Below are positions 8,668 to 17,849 of a stretch of 64,000 nt of DNA, piece after piece (positions within the stretch are counted from its first letter, which is position 1; every line of letters begins with the position of its first letter). The position numbers were made by a program, and so were the translations under genes. Source of the stretch: Planctomycetota bacterium (GTDB lineage Bacteria > Planctomycetota > J058); assembly GCA_023954375.1 (NCBI GenBank), contig JAMLIC010000042.1, forward strand, positions 1 through 64,000, written 5' to 3'. The notes under the pieces were generated by a model. It saw nothing but the letters and a program-made list of their open reading frames with translations, made no database searches and was not told the origin of the DNA.

Positions 8668-8819
8668 CCCCGCGAGGATAACACTCGTCCCGACATGACA
8701 CTAGGGACCAGCCGGGCACGCAGGTCCTTGTCGGCCGAGGGCTTCCGGCTTTGCAGACGTGTGACGCACCCGACGCCCGGGCGACCTAGGCTGCCTGGCC
8801 ACGCCCCAGGGAGGTCGCC

Positions 8820-10334
8820 ATGCCGAGCCGCCCCATCCGCCGCCCGCTCGCCACGCTCGTCTCGGCCAGCCTCGTGCTGCTGGTCGGCGCCCTCGCCGCC
8901 CACGCCGACGTGGTGCACCTCGAGGGCGGCGGGAAGTACCGCGGCACCATCATCAAGGAGACCCCACGCGAGGTCCACATCCGCACGGCCGGCGGCGTCG
9001 TCGTCGTCCCGCGCCGCGACATCGCCTCGATCGAGAAGGACGAGTCGACCCAGCAGGCTTACGCGCGCCGCGAGGCGGAGGTCCGCGGCAAGGACGACCC
9101 CGACGCGCACTACGAGCTGGGCAAGTGGGCCAAGGGGCAGGGCCTCGAGGCCGAGGCGCGGCGCTGCTTCGAGCGCGCGATCGCCCTCGACGCCTTCCAC
9201 CGCGGCGCGCGGCAGGAGCTCGGCCACCGCTACCACCAGGGGCGCTGGTACACCGAGGAGGAGTACCGCCGCGCGGTCCAGGGCCTCGTCGAGTGGGACG
9301 GCCGGTGGGTCACGCCCGAGGAGCGGGAGCGCCTCGAGCAGGGCTTCATCAAGGACGCCGACGGCAACTGGGTCCGCCCCGAGGACCTGGCCCGCAAGGC
9401 GGAGGAGGAGCGGCTCGCGCGGGAGCGCGCGAACCCGCCGGCCGAGCCGGCGCCCGGCCAGCCGCGCGGCGGCCGGTTCGACCCGCCGCCCGCCGCGCCG
9501 GACCTCAACGAGGACACGGCGTGGTACCGCGACGAGACCCGCGTGGGCGACATCGGCGGCGTGACGCCGACCGAGTCGCGCTTCTACCGCATCCGCACCA
9601 ACGTCAAGCCCGAGTACGCCAAGCGCTACGGCGAGATGATGGACCGCTACTACGTGCGGTTCCTCAAGGTCTTCGAGAAGCTCATGCCGCCCGGCACGCC
9701 GCCCAAGAGCGAGATCCTCATCTACTCGAGCCAGCGCGAGTTCATGGCGGCGGAGGGCATGGGGCAGACGGTCGGGGGCTTCTACAACACGGGCAACAAG
9801 CGCGTGACGGCGTTCCACGGCATGTTCGGCCAGACCGGGACGACCCGCGAGGTCCTGGCGCACGAGGGCACCCACCAGTTCCAGGACATCGTCCTCCAGG
9901 GCTCGTTCCGCAACGCCCCGATCTGGATCCTCGAGGGGCTGGCCGTGTTCTTCGAGTCCGCCTTCTACGACGGCAAGGAGGTCGTCATCGGCCTCGTGCC
10001 GCGCGACCGCCTGGCGGCGCTCAAGCGCGGCCTGGCGACCGAGCAGCTCATCCCCCTCACCGACCTGATCCGGACCCCGCAGGCGCAGTTCACCGGCTAC
10101 CACTACGCGCACGCCTGGGGGCTGATCTACATGATCCTCTACCACGGCGACAGCAAGGTGCAGCGGCGGAACCAGCAGTGGTTCAGCGAGCTGTTCAGCA
10201 TGTCGAAGCGCGGCCGGGTCACGCCGGAGATGGTCGAGGAGCGCTGCGGCGGGCGCGAGAAGTTCCTGGAGCTGGAGCAGCGCTGGAAGGACTTCATCCG
10301 CGACCTGCCGTACGACTTCGACCCCCGGCGTTGA
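8820..10334 (+). CDS. Secreted DUF1570-type metalloprotease-like protein
   Basis: A 504-residue protein starting after a strong AGGGAGG site. Signal peptide about 1-29 (cleavage near AHA-DVV). Residues 30-75 form a small beta domain (VVHLEGGGKYRGTIIKE, VVVVPRRDIASIE) like the NGDxLSG repeats of the PDZ protein at 42.3 kb. A helical TPR-like segment follows, then a gluzincin-like catalytic region with HEGTH (H348-H352, an HExxH motif) and a downstream ILEGLAVFFES supplying the expected Glu. DUF1570 proteins are common in planctomycetes; substrates are unknown. It converges on the histidine kinase gene with only seven bases between stops. Confidence 0.8.
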   Translation: MPSRPIRRPLATLVSASLVLLVGALAAHADVVHLEGGGKYRGTIIKETPREVHIRTAGGVVVVPRRDIASIEKDESTQQAYARREAEVRGKDDPDAHYELGKWAKGQGLEAEARRCFERAIALDAFHRGARQELGHRYHQGRWYTEEEYRRAVQGLVEWDGRWVTPEERERLEQGFIKDADGNWVRPEDLARKAEEERLARERANPPAEPAPGQPRGGRFDPPPAAPDLNEDTAWYRDETRVGDIGGVTPTESRFYRIRTNVKPEYAKRYGEMMDRYYVRFLKVFEKLMPPGTPPKSEILIYSSQREFMAAEGMGQTVGGFYNTGNKRVTAFHGMFGQTGTTREVLAHEGTHQFQDIVLQGSFRNAPIWILEGLAVFFESAFYDGKEVVIGLVPRDRLAALKRGLATEQLIPLTDLIRTPQAQFTGYHYAHAWGLIYMILYHGDSKVQRRNQQWFSELFSMSKRGRVTPEMVEERCGGREKFLELEQRWKDFIRDLPYDFDPRR

Positions 10335-10341
10335 GCGCCCG

Positions 10342-12417
10342 TCAGGCCGGCTGGCGCGCCGGCGCGGCCTCCAGCACCTCCCGCACCCTGGCCGTGAGCG
10401 CGCCCGCGCTGAACGGCTTGAGCAGGAGCGGCCCGGGCGGCGCGTCGCCGGCCTCGAGGAGCTCGGGCGCGTAGCCGCTCACGAGCAGGACGCGGAGGTC
10501 CGGCCGCGCGGCGCGCAGGCGCCGGGCCAGCTCCACGCCCGACATGCCGGACATCACGACGTCGGTGAGGAGCAGGTCGATCGGCCCCGGGTGCCCGGCC
10601 GCCGCCGCCAGGGCCTCCTCGCCGCTGCCGCAGGCGAGCACGGCGTAGCCGACCCCCTGCAGCGCCCGCGCGGCCATCGCGCGCACGGCCGGCTCGTCCT
10701 CGGCGAGGAGCACCGTGCCGCGGGCGGGCGCGGGCGCGTCGAGGGGCTCCGGCGGCGCCGGGGGTGCCGCCGCGTCGGTCCGCGGCAGGAGGACGGTGAA
10801 CCGCGTGCCGCGGCCGGGCGCCGACTCGACGTCCACGCGCCCGCCGCACCGGTCGACGATGCCGTGGACGGTCGACAGCCCGAGGCCGGTGCCCTGCCCC
10901 GGGGGCTTCGTGGTGAAGAAGGGCTCGAAGGCCCGCCGCCGCGTGGCCTCGTCCATCCCGGCGCCGGTGTCGGCGACGCTCAGGGCCACCCCGCCGAGCG
11001 GCCAGGCGAGGCCGGGCGGCAGGTCCCCGGCGTCGACGCGGCGGGTCTCGATCGTCAGCGCGCCGCCCGCCGGCATGGCGTCGCGCGCGTTGACGGCCAG
11101 GTTCACGATCGCCAGCTCGAGCTGCCCGGGGTCGGCCAGGAGCCGCGCCGCCGGCGCGGCCAAGCGCGCCTCGACCCGGATGCGCTCCCCGACGAGGCGC
11201 TGGATGAGGAGCGTGGCCCCACGCACCAGGTCGTCCAGGACGACGACCTTCGGCTCGAGGGGCTGACGGCGCGCGAAGGCCAGGAGCTGGCGCGTCAGGT
11301 CGGCGGCCCGCTCGCAGGCGCGCTGGACCTCCTCGACGTGCTCTCTCCGCGGGTCCTCGGGCCGCGTCTCGAGCAGGAGCAGCGACGTGTAGCCGAGGAT
11401 CGCCGTGAGCAGGTTGTTGAAGTCGTGCGCGACCCCGCCGGCGAGCCGCCCGACCGCCTCCATCTTCGCCGCGTCGCGCAGCCGCTCCTCCAGCCGCCGG
11501 CGCTCCGTCACGTCCTGGACGACCACCTGCGCGGCGCCCGGGCCGAGGGGCGTGGAGCGGACCTCCAGGTCACGCTCGCCCTCCCGCACCTCGGACGGGC
11601 CGGGCGCGGCGGCGGCGGCGACGAGCCTGGCCGCGAGCCCCTCCGCCGCGGGGCCGCCGCCGAGCAGGCGCCTCGCCGGCTCGTTCATGAACACCGGCGC
11701 CCCCGCCCGCACGAGGAGGATCGCGTCGGGCGAGCCCTCGACGAGGCGGCGGTAGCGCTCCTCGCTCTCGCGCAGCCGCTCGAGGGCCTTCTCCATGTGC
11801 ACGATGAGCATGCCGATGGTGAGCACGAACTCGAGGAGGCCCGCGAGCATGAACCCGCCCACGGCGAGCGCCTCGACCGGGCGGACGAACGGGTAGTCGA
11901 GGCGGTGGAGGCCCCAGACGATGAACGCCCACCCGGTGACGAGGTGCCCGATCCCCGGGACCTCCTGCCAGCGGAGGAAGCGCGCCCCCGTCCACACCGA
12001 CGTCGCGCCGAGGAACCAGAACACGGGGACCGTCAGCGCCAGGAAGCCGGCCTCGCCGGCCAGGGCGATGACCACCCACGCGCCCACGGCGGCCGTGAAG
12101 GCCAGCCAGAAGCGCGGCAGGCGCATGCCGATGAACTCGTGCGTGCCCCAGAGGAGGAGCAGCGTCGACCCGAGCGTCGCCAGGTAGGTGGCGGCCTGGA
12201 GCGGCGCCGGCGCGGCGCCCCCCGGCCAGCCGAGGACCGCGACGAGGCTCAGGGCGTAGCGCACGAACGAGAGCGCCCACGCGCCGGCCCACAGGGCCAC
12301 GTGCCGCTCGCGCCCGTGCGCCAGGTGCAGGTAGAGGAAGACCGCGAACAGGACCGCCGAGCCCGCGGTCGAGGTCAGGATCGCCGGCGGCAGCCAGGCG
12401 GACGCCATGGGGGCCAT
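10342..12417 (-). CDS. Hybrid sensor histidine kinase (7TM-PAS-HisKA-HATPase-REC)
   Basis: A 691-residue protein. About 210 residues of membrane helices form the sensor, then a PAS domain (SEERYRRLVEGSPDAILLV), a HisKA dimerisation domain with the phosphoacceptor in GGVAHDFNNLLTAILGY, an HATPase_c domain (NLAVNARDAMP, DTGAGM, GTGLGLSTVHGIV) and a C-terminal receiver domain (LLAEDEPAVRAMA, LLTDVVMSGMSG, LLKPFS). The VAHDFNNLL type belongs to the HWE/NtrB-like hybrid kinases. The output partner is not adjacent, so phosphoryl transfer presumably goes to a distant regulator. ATG codons exist at 12417 and three codons later. Ligand unknown. Confidence 0.92.
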   Translation of the reverse strand: MAPMASAWLPPAILTSTAGSAVLFAVFLYLHLAHGRERHVALWAGAWALSFVRYALSLVAVLGWPGGAAPAPLQAATYLATLGSTLLLLWGTHEFIGMRLPRFWLAFTAAVGAWVVIALAGEAGFLALTVPVFWFLGATSVWTGARFLRWQEVPGIGHLVTGWAFIVWGLHRLDYPFVRPVEALAVGGFMLAGLLEFVLTIGMLIVHMEKALERLRESEERYRRLVEGSPDAILLVRAGAPVFMNEPARRLLGGGPAAEGLAARLVAAAAAPGPSEVREGERDLEVRSTPLGPGAAQVVVQDVTERRRLEERLRDAAKMEAVGRLAGGVAHDFNNLLTAILGYTSLLLLETRPEDPRREHVEEVQRACERAADLTRQLLAFARRQPLEPKVVVLDDLVRGATLLIQRLVGERIRVEARLAAPAARLLADPGQLELAIVNLAVNARDAMPAGGALTIETRRVDAGDLPPGLAWPLGGVALSVADTGAGMDEATRRRAFEPFFTTKPPGQGTGLGLSTVHGIVDRCGGRVDVESAPGRGTRFTVLLPRTDAAAPPAPPEPLDAPAPARGTVLLAEDEPAVRAMAARALQGVGYAVLACGSGEEALAAAAGHPGPIDLLLTDVVMSGMSGVELARRLRAARPDLRVLLVSGYAPELLEAGDAPPGPLLLKPFSAGALTARVREVLEAAPARQPA

Positions 12418-12460
12418 TCAAGCAGGGCGGGGTGGTCCCGCGCGAACCCGTCCGGAAGCG

Positions 12461-12489
12461 CGACCGCCGGGGGGGAGCCCCGGCGGTCG
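12461..12489 (-). terminator. Strong GC hairpin after the phospholipase-D-like operon
   Basis: A perfect 12-bp stem (12461-12472 with 12478-12489) around a GGGAG loop, 27 bp past the stop of the downstream PLD gene and before the histidine kinase start. There is no following T run, as is common for terminators in very GC-rich genomes. Confidence 0.55.
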
Positions 12490-12516
12490 GTCGAGCGTTG
12501 GAGCGTGGACGGGTGA

Positions 12517-13944
12517 CTACTGCCCGGGGACCGACCCGGTGAGGCCCGGCGTGTTGCTGGTCGCGTTCCCGGCATCGAGGAACCGGCCGGCCGGGGCGGG
12601 GCCGCGGTGCGGGCCGCCGGCGACGCGGTCCAGGTAGGTCACCGAGTTGTGGTAGATCGTCGAGCCGTCCGGCGCCCGCTCGAGGATCCCGGCGCTGAAC
12701 GCCACGGCGCGCACGGGCGCGAACTCGTTGCGGGTGAGCGTCATGATCCCGTCGAAGTAGGGCGTGTCGAAGTGCACCGGGATGATCGGCTTGAAGTTCG
12801 GGCTCCCCGGCTGGGCGAGCATGGCCGCCCGGAAGCGGGGGAAGATGTCGCGGCCGAGGTTCCACAGCTTGTCGTGCTCGGCGACGTACGCCGCGGCGCA
12901 GGCGCGGTTCCGCGACACGCCGCCGTCGATGACGACGACGTTCTCGTAGTTCGAGCTCTCCGCCGTCTCCGACCAGTTGTAGCTGCCCGCGACGACGTGC
13001 CGCTCGTCCACGATCATCGTCTTGTGGTGCATGAGCTGCGACCGCGGGTGCAGCCACACGAGCGAGTAGACCTTGTAGCGCACCTCGATCCCGGCCCGCT
13101 CCAGGTCGCGGACGCGCGACTTGGTGTCGGAGAACGAGCCGAGGTCGCTCAGGACCTCGATCCGGAGGTGCGGCTTGGCGCGGCGGAGGTCGACCAGCGC
13201 CTTGGCGATCGACACGCAGTTGAAGTGGGCCACGTCGATCAGCACCGAGCGCTCGGCCGAGCGCATGACCTCGATGATCTTGTCGGCGATGATCGACGTC
13301 CCGTTGCCGTGGTTCAAGCTCGAGAACAGGGCCGTCTCGTAGCGGCGCACGAAGGGCGACGGCGGCGAGAGGACCACGGGCTGCATGACCTCGGCCGCGG
13401 CGGGCGAGAGCGGCCGGGCGACCGCCATCAGCCGGTTGAACTCCTCCTGGAACTGGTGCACCAGGTGGTAGTGGTTGCCGAAGACGACCGTGTTCTCGCT
13501 GTACTTCTGCTCGGCGCCGGTCGACCAGTTGGCGCTGCCGTTGACGAGGCGGCGCCGGGAGGTGCGCGCGTCGATGACGGCGAACTTCTCGTGCAGGGTG
13601 CGCGAGACGCCGTAGACGTGCACGCCGATGTTCGTGAGCGCGGTCGCCCGGGACTTGTTGGCCGACGTCGCCTGGTTGAGGATGAAGCGGACGCGCACGC
13701 CGCGCTGCACGGCCCGCTCGAGCGCGACGAAGATCGGGCTGGCCGAGGTCGTCGTCACGCTGTACATCGCGACGTCGATCGTCTGCTGCGCCGCGTCGAT
13801 CAGCCGCGCCGTCGCCTCGGCCCCGCCGCCCCGCGGGGAGAAGTAGGGCTCGGGCCGGGTCGACTGCGCCTCGGCGCGGCCCGCCACGGTGAGCAGCGCC
13901 AGCGCCGTCAGCAGGGCGCCGGGTCGTCGGGTCAGCCTGGTCAT
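12517..13944 (-). CDS. Secreted phospholipase D-like protein (second gene of pair)
   Basis: A 475-residue protein with a signal peptide (1-26, ending RAEAQ). Two HxKx4D catalytic motifs are present: HEKFAVID near 117 followed by NGSANWS, and HHKTMIVD near 304 followed by AGSYNWSETAESSN. Both halves of the bilobal PLD active site are intact. The last 100 residues (ILERAPDGSTIYHNSV region) have no assigned domain. I started at the ATG after AGGAG at 13944; the frame runs upstream only as a shadow of the neighbouring gene. Substrate may be phospholipid or nucleic acid. It follows the first PLD gene by 59 bp. Confidence 0.87.
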   Translation of the reverse strand: MTRLTRRPGALLTALALLTVAGRAEAQSTRPEPYFSPRGGGAEATARLIDAAQQTIDVAMYSVTTTSASPIFVALERAVQRGVRVRFILNQATSANKSRATALTNIGVHVYGVSRTLHEKFAVIDARTSRRRLVNGSANWSTGAEQKYSENTVVFGNHYHLVHQFQEEFNRLMAVARPLSPAAAEVMQPVVLSPPSPFVRRYETALFSSLNHGNGTSIIADKIIEVMRSAERSVLIDVAHFNCVSIAKALVDLRRAKPHLRIEVLSDLGSFSDTKSRVRDLERAGIEVRYKVYSLVWLHPRSQLMHHKTMIVDERHVVAGSYNWSETAESSNYENVVVIDGGVSRNRACAAAYVAEHDKLWNLGRDIFPRFRAAMLAQPGSPNFKPIIPVHFDTPYFDGIMTLTRNEFAPVRAVAFSAGILERAPDGSTIYHNSVTYLDRVAGGPHRGPAPAGRFLDAGNATSNTPGLTGSVPGQ

Positions 13945-14003
13945 GGTGGTCTCCGCTCCTGTCGCTCTCTCGTGTCTCGTCGTCGCCCTGGCGGTCGCCG
14001 GGC

Positions 14004-15677
14004 TCACTCCGTCTCGGTGAAGCTGTCGTCGAGGCGCTCGATCATGCCCTCGCCCGAGGGCCCGCCGCCGCCCATGCCCGAGGTCGCGATGCGCGGGTCG
14101 CTCGGGTCGGTGGTCGACATGAGGCCGTTGAACTCGCGCACGAAGGCCTGCGCGATCTGCCGGTTGTCGATCACGATCAGGTTCTCGTCGTTGCTGCGGT
14201 CGGCGCCCTCCGAGAAGTTGAACGACCCGGTGAGCACGTAGCGGTCGTCGACGATGATCACCTTGTGGTGGAGGGCGTTCGGGTTCATGTCGAAGCGCAC
14301 CTTGGCGCCCGCCGCGTGCAGGGGGCCGATCTTGGTGTCCGCCCAGCCGGCGTGCCGCGACTCGAAGATCCCCTCGACCTTCACCCCGGCCTGGATGCGC
14401 TCGATCATGGCGTCGCAGAGCGGCTTGGAGGTGTAGGCGAAGGCGATGAACCGGATCGACCGCTGCGCGCCCCTCACGGCCTCCATGACGCGGGCCATGG
14501 CGCTGTCCTCGGGCGCGAAGCGCACCTGGACCTTCACCCCGCGGTCGACGGTGATCCAGTCGAGGGTCGTGTTCTGGGGCGACCGCGGGCCGAAGAGGCC
14601 GTCGACGAACATCTCCTCGAACTCCTTCTTGAACTCGGCCGCCAGCTCGGGGCTGGTGAAGGTCACCGCGTTGTTGTCGGCGATGTAGATCCCGCCCGGC
14701 GCGAGGTTCGTCGAGCCCGTCCACACGATCCGCTCGTCGACGAGGATGAACTTGTTGTGCATGTAGCCGGAGCGGCCGTCGTCGCGCAGCGGGACCTCGC
14801 GCTCCCTGAGGTGCAGGATCGCGGGCTGGTGGTCCTCGCGGTTGTCGTAGACCATGCGCACGGCGACGCCGCGCTCCTGCGCGCGGACCAGCGCGTGGGC
14901 CACGCGCATGAGCGAGAACTCGAAGACCGCCATGTCGATCGAGCGCTGCGCCCCGTCGATCAGGTCGATCACCTGCTGCTCGACCCCGTGCGGGTCCCAC
15001 TCGACGGTCGGCGTGAAGCGCACCTCGGTCTTGCGGGTGGGGGTCCGGTAGCGCACCGGCTCGGGGCGCGGGTAGCGGCTCGTCTGCAGCTTGTGCTCGA
15101 GCTCGAAGAGCTTCGCCTCGAGCTGCTGCCGATCGAGGGTCAGCTGCGGGAGCCCCTCCCCGTCGGCGGTGACCTCGTTGCCGGAGATCGTGCCGCGCAT
15201 GGAGAGGATGAGGCCGCCCTGGGCGCGCCGGAGCGTCAGGTCGCCCTCGCCGGCGATCGTGGCCTTGTAGGTGCCCACGAGCGCGCCGTCGGCGAGCTTG
15301 CCCTGGGCAGCGAACATGCCCGTGTTGCGCCCCTCGAGGTAGGCCTTGCCGTCGATCACGAACGTCCCATCGGGCTGGGGCCGGACGACGATGTCGCCCG
15401 TGAACCCCGTCTCCTGGCTCGCCGCGCCCGCGCGGGCGACGGTGCGGGTGCCGCTCAGCCGCCACATGCCCTCGAAGCCCGACGCGCCGGCCTCGTGGCG
15501 GGCGTACTCGGCCAGCAGGTTGCGGATCTCGTCGCGCAGCGACTTCTCGGCCGCCTTGCGGGCGCGGTACTCCTCCGGGGTCTCCGTGCGGGGCTGCGCG
15601 TGCGCCGGCGCGACGGTGGCGAAGCCGAGGCCAACCACCAGACACAGGAACCGGATCGACTTGAGCGTGGTGCGCAT
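14004..15677 (-). CDS. Secreted phospholipase D-like protein (first gene of pair)
   Basis: A 557-residue protein with signal peptide 1-28 (APAHAQ). After a short charged helix, residues about 65-190 form a beta-rich domain of unknown type (repeated GxFxxxGK/GTYKATIAG-like strands). Then come two PLD repeats with HNKFILVD (near 307, followed by TGSTNLA) and HHKVIIVD (near 469, followed by TGSFNFSEGADRSNDEN). The SFNFS context resembles Nuc-type endonuclease/PLD proteins. It heads a two-gene operon with a paralogue of shorter N-terminus. The tail is Gly/Ser-rich. Confidence 0.87.
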   Translation of the reverse strand: MRTTLKSIRFLCLVVGLGFATVAPAHAQPRTETPEEYRARKAAEKSLRDEIRNLLAEYARHEAGASGFEGMWRLSGTRTVARAGAASQETGFTGDIVVRPQPDGTFVIDGKAYLEGRNTGMFAAQGKLADGALVGTYKATIAGEGDLTLRRAQGGLILSMRGTISGNEVTADGEGLPQLTLDRQQLEAKLFELEHKLQTSRYPRPEPVRYRTPTRKTEVRFTPTVEWDPHGVEQQVIDLIDGAQRSIDMAVFEFSLMRVAHALVRAQERGVAVRMVYDNREDHQPAILHLREREVPLRDDGRSGYMHNKFILVDERIVWTGSTNLAPGGIYIADNNAVTFTSPELAAEFKKEFEEMFVDGLFGPRSPQNTTLDWITVDRGVKVQVRFAPEDSAMARVMEAVRGAQRSIRFIAFAYTSKPLCDAMIERIQAGVKVEGIFESRHAGWADTKIGPLHAAGAKVRFDMNPNALHHKVIIVDDRYVLTGSFNFSEGADRSNDENLIVIDNRQIAQAFVREFNGLMSTTDPSDPRIATSGMGGGGPSGEGMIERLDDSFTETE

Positions 15678-15940
15678 GGCGCCCTCCGTGGCGCCGGTAT
15701 CCGAGCAAGGTAGAGGCCGTTTCTCAAGCCTTCTTCAAGAGCCGATCAAACGAGAGGTTGGACCGACCGTCTCGCGCTGTGCGACGTAACGGATCCGATC
15801 GGCCGGGCCCGATCCAGGGAAAACGCCGGGGGTGCTCCGGAACTGGAACGATTCGTCTCCGATGTGGACGGTCTCCTGCCGGAACCGGCTTGCCCGTCGG
15901 GCCGGGAGCCGTTCTCGTGGGGGTGGATGGGCGAGGCGCG

Positions 15941-16657
15941 ATGAGGGTCCCGAGGGTCCACGGCGTCGATCTGCCGCGCGAGGTCGCCGCGGCCTACCGG
16001 CTCGAGGGCCCGGAGGCGGTCCACCTCGGCCGCGTCCTGCGGGTGGCGCCGGGCGACGAGGTCGAGGTGTTCGATGCCGACGGCGGCGCCGGGCGGTTCC
16101 GGGTCGTCGATGTCGGCCGTGGCCGCGTGGACCTCGTGCTCGACGCGCGGGTCGACGTCGACCGCGAGCTCCCCTTCCGGCTCACCTGCGCCGTGGCCCC
16201 GCCCAAGGGCAAGCGCGCGCAGCGGCTCGTCGAGGAGCTGACCGAGCTGGGGGCCGCTGCGCTCGCGCCCCTGCTCCTGCGCCGGACGGCCGCCCGCCCG
16301 CCGGAGGCCGACGAGGTGCGGCGCTGGTCGCTCGAGGCGGCCAAGCAGTGCCTGCGTAACCGCGCGCTGGCCCCGCTGCCCCCGCTGGACCTCGCCGGGC
16401 TCGTGGCGCTCGGCCGCGAGCACGCGCTGGCGCTCCTGCCCGACACGGTCGACGCGCGGCCCCTGCGGGAGGCGCTCGACCGCCCGCGGCCGGCGAGCGT
16501 GCTCGTGGCGGTCGGGCCCGAGGGCGGCTTCGCCCCCGAGGAGCGGGAGGCGCTGCGGGCCGCGGGGTTCCAGGCCGCGTCGCTGGGGAGCACGGTCCTG
16601 CGGATCGAGACGGCGGCCGCCGCGGTCACGGCGGCGCTCGTCGCCGCCTGGGCGTGA
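15941..16657 (+). CDS. rsmE: 16S rRNA (uracil1498-N3)-methyltransferase
   Basis: A 238-residue SPOUT methyltransferase that methylates U1498 of 16S rRNA with SAM. An N-terminal PUA-like domain (RVLRVAPGDEVEVFDADGG) is followed by the catalytic trefoil-knot domain with PPKGKRAQRLVEELTELG, the SAM-binding VGPEGGFAPEE and the knot motif LGSTVLRIETAAAAV. I place the start at ATG 15941, which gives the normal family length; the open frame to 15758 adds 61 residues of uncharacteristic composition. Divergent from the PLD operon. Confidence 0.93.
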   Translation: MRVPRVHGVDLPREVAAAYRLEGPEAVHLGRVLRVAPGDEVEVFDADGGAGRFRVVDVGRGRVDLVLDARVDVDRELPFRLTCAVAPPKGKRAQRLVEELTELGAAALAPLLLRRTAARPPEADEVRRWSLEAAKQCLRNRALAPLPPLDLAGLVALGREHALALLPDTVDARPLREALDRPRPASVLVAVGPEGGFAPEEREALRAAGFQAASLGSTVLRIETAAAAVTAALVAAWA

Positions 16658-16709
16658 CAGGCGCGCCGCGCTCGCCCGTCCTCGCCGGCTCCCCACACCC
16701 GGAGCCCCG

Positions 16710-17258
16710 ATGAACGACCTCGCCGTCCGCCCCACCGCGCTGCCCGACGAGCGCGCGGCCCTGATCGAGCTCCTCGCCGGCGACGACTGGCCGTTCCACG
16801 GCCGGCGCCGGCCGACGCCGGCGCAGGCCGCGCAGGCGATCGACGACGGCCTCTACGGCGGCGCGGGCGTGGGCGACGCGCGCGCGTTCTGGCTCGTGCG
16901 CGCGGGCGACCCCGTCGGGCTCGTGACCCTGCGCGAGCTCGACGACCCGACGCCCGTCTTCGACCTGCGCGTGCGGTCTCCGTGGCGCGGCCAGGGCCTC
17001 GGCCGCGCGGCCGTGCGCTGGCTGGCCGAGCACGTGTTCACCGCGACGGACAAGCTGCGGCTCGAGGCCCACACGCGCGCCGACAACGTCGCCATGCGGC
17101 GGGTGCTCCGCGCCTGCGGGTGGGTGAAGGAGGCGCACCACCGGCGCGCCTGGCCCGACGACGCGGGGACGTGGCACGACGCGGTCGCCTACGCGGTGCT
17201 GAAGGACGACTGGCTGCGCGGCGCCGCGACGCCCGTGCCGTTCGATCACGAGCCGTGA
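16710..17258 (+). CDS. GNAT-family N-acetyltransferase
   Basis: A 182-residue acetyltransferase of the RimJ/RimL-like GNAT type. The acetyl-CoA pyrophosphate loop is visible as RSPWRGQGLGRAAVRWL (Q/RxxGxG/A), followed by TRADNVAMRRVLRACGWVKEA, which is the usual second half. Acetylation target cannot be inferred. It follows rsmE by 52 bp on the same strand and may be co-transcribed. Confidence 0.85.
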   Translation: MNDLAVRPTALPDERAALIELLAGDDWPFHGRRRPTPAQAAQAIDDGLYGGAGVGDARAFWLVRAGDPVGLVTLRELDDPTPVFDLRVRSPWRGQGLGRAAVRWLAEHVFTATDKLRLEAHTRADNVAMRRVLRACGWVKEAHHRRAWPDDAGTWHDAVAYAVLKDDWLRGAATPVPFDHEP

Positions 17259-17284
17259 CGGGCGCGGCGGCCCGAACGGTCACG
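17254..17284. terminator. Bidirectional hairpin between convergent genes
   Basis: CGTGAC (17254-17259) pairs with GTCACG (17279-17284), and nested inside GGGC (17260-17263) pairs with GCCC (17270-17273). It overlaps the GNAT stop and precedes the convergent DUF1285-like stop, so it could end transcription from both sides. No T tract. Confidence 0.4.
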
Positions 17285-17305
17285 CCGGCGGGGCAGGACG
17301 TGTCC

Positions 17306-17818
17306 TCATTCGCGTCGCGTCAGCGGGTCGTCCACCTGCGGGATCGGGTGCGCTCGCCCGCCGACGACGATCGCCGCGCCACCCTCGTGCTCGACGAGGA
17401 GCGGGGCGAGGTCGAGCGCGGCCGCGGGCGCCAGGCGCGCGACCCACGTGCCGTCACGGACGTCGGCGTGGAGCGCGCCGTCGGGCCCCTCGCGCAGGGT
17501 CTCCGGGCGAAGCGGCGCGCGCTCGCCCCCGTGCAGGACGAGCGTCACCTCGTCGCCTTCGAGCTCGGCCCGGCGCGCGTGCAGGGGCGCGCCCTCGACG
17601 GTCAGGTAGACCCAGTGCAGGTCGTTGCGCAGCACGTAGCGCCCGTCGGGGCCGCGGTCGAGCCAGCCGGCGAAGACCTCGGCCAGGCGCTCGTGCTCGA
17701 ACGGGACCCCGGCGACGAGGAAGCGGCCGTCGCGGTCGAGGACGATGTCCGTCTCCCGCGACAGGCCCCGCGCGGCCAGCTCGGCCTCGGTCAGGTGGTC
17801 GGTCGGCGTGGGCCTCAC
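17306..17818 (-). CDS. DUF1285-like protein
   Basis: A 170-residue soluble protein from GTG 17818. The pattern IVLDRDGRFLVAGVPFEHE, then VFAGWLDRGPDGRYVL and VYLTVEGAPLHA, matches what I remember of DUF1285 proteins, small beta proteins of unknown role. It begins 31 bp after the thioester/SBP-like gene on the same strand, so it is probably in that operon. The family assignment rests on memory of motif order and is moderate. Confidence 0.6.
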   Translation of the reverse strand: MRPTPTDHLTEAELAARGLSRETDIVLDRDGRFLVAGVPFEHERLAEVFAGWLDRGPDGRYVLRNDLHWVYLTVEGAPLHARRAELEGDEVTLVLHGGERAPLRPETLREGPDGALHADVRDGTWVARLAPAAALDLAPLLVEHEGGAAIVVGGRAHPIPQVDDPLTRRE

Positions 17819-17849
17819 GCCCTCAGGGTGCCACGGTCGCCGTCCCCTG

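Noticed and set aside
15797..15814. GATCGG/CCGATC hairpin upstream of rsmE
   Set aside because: A 6-bp stem of this composition is expected by chance in such GC-rich DNA and has no supporting context.
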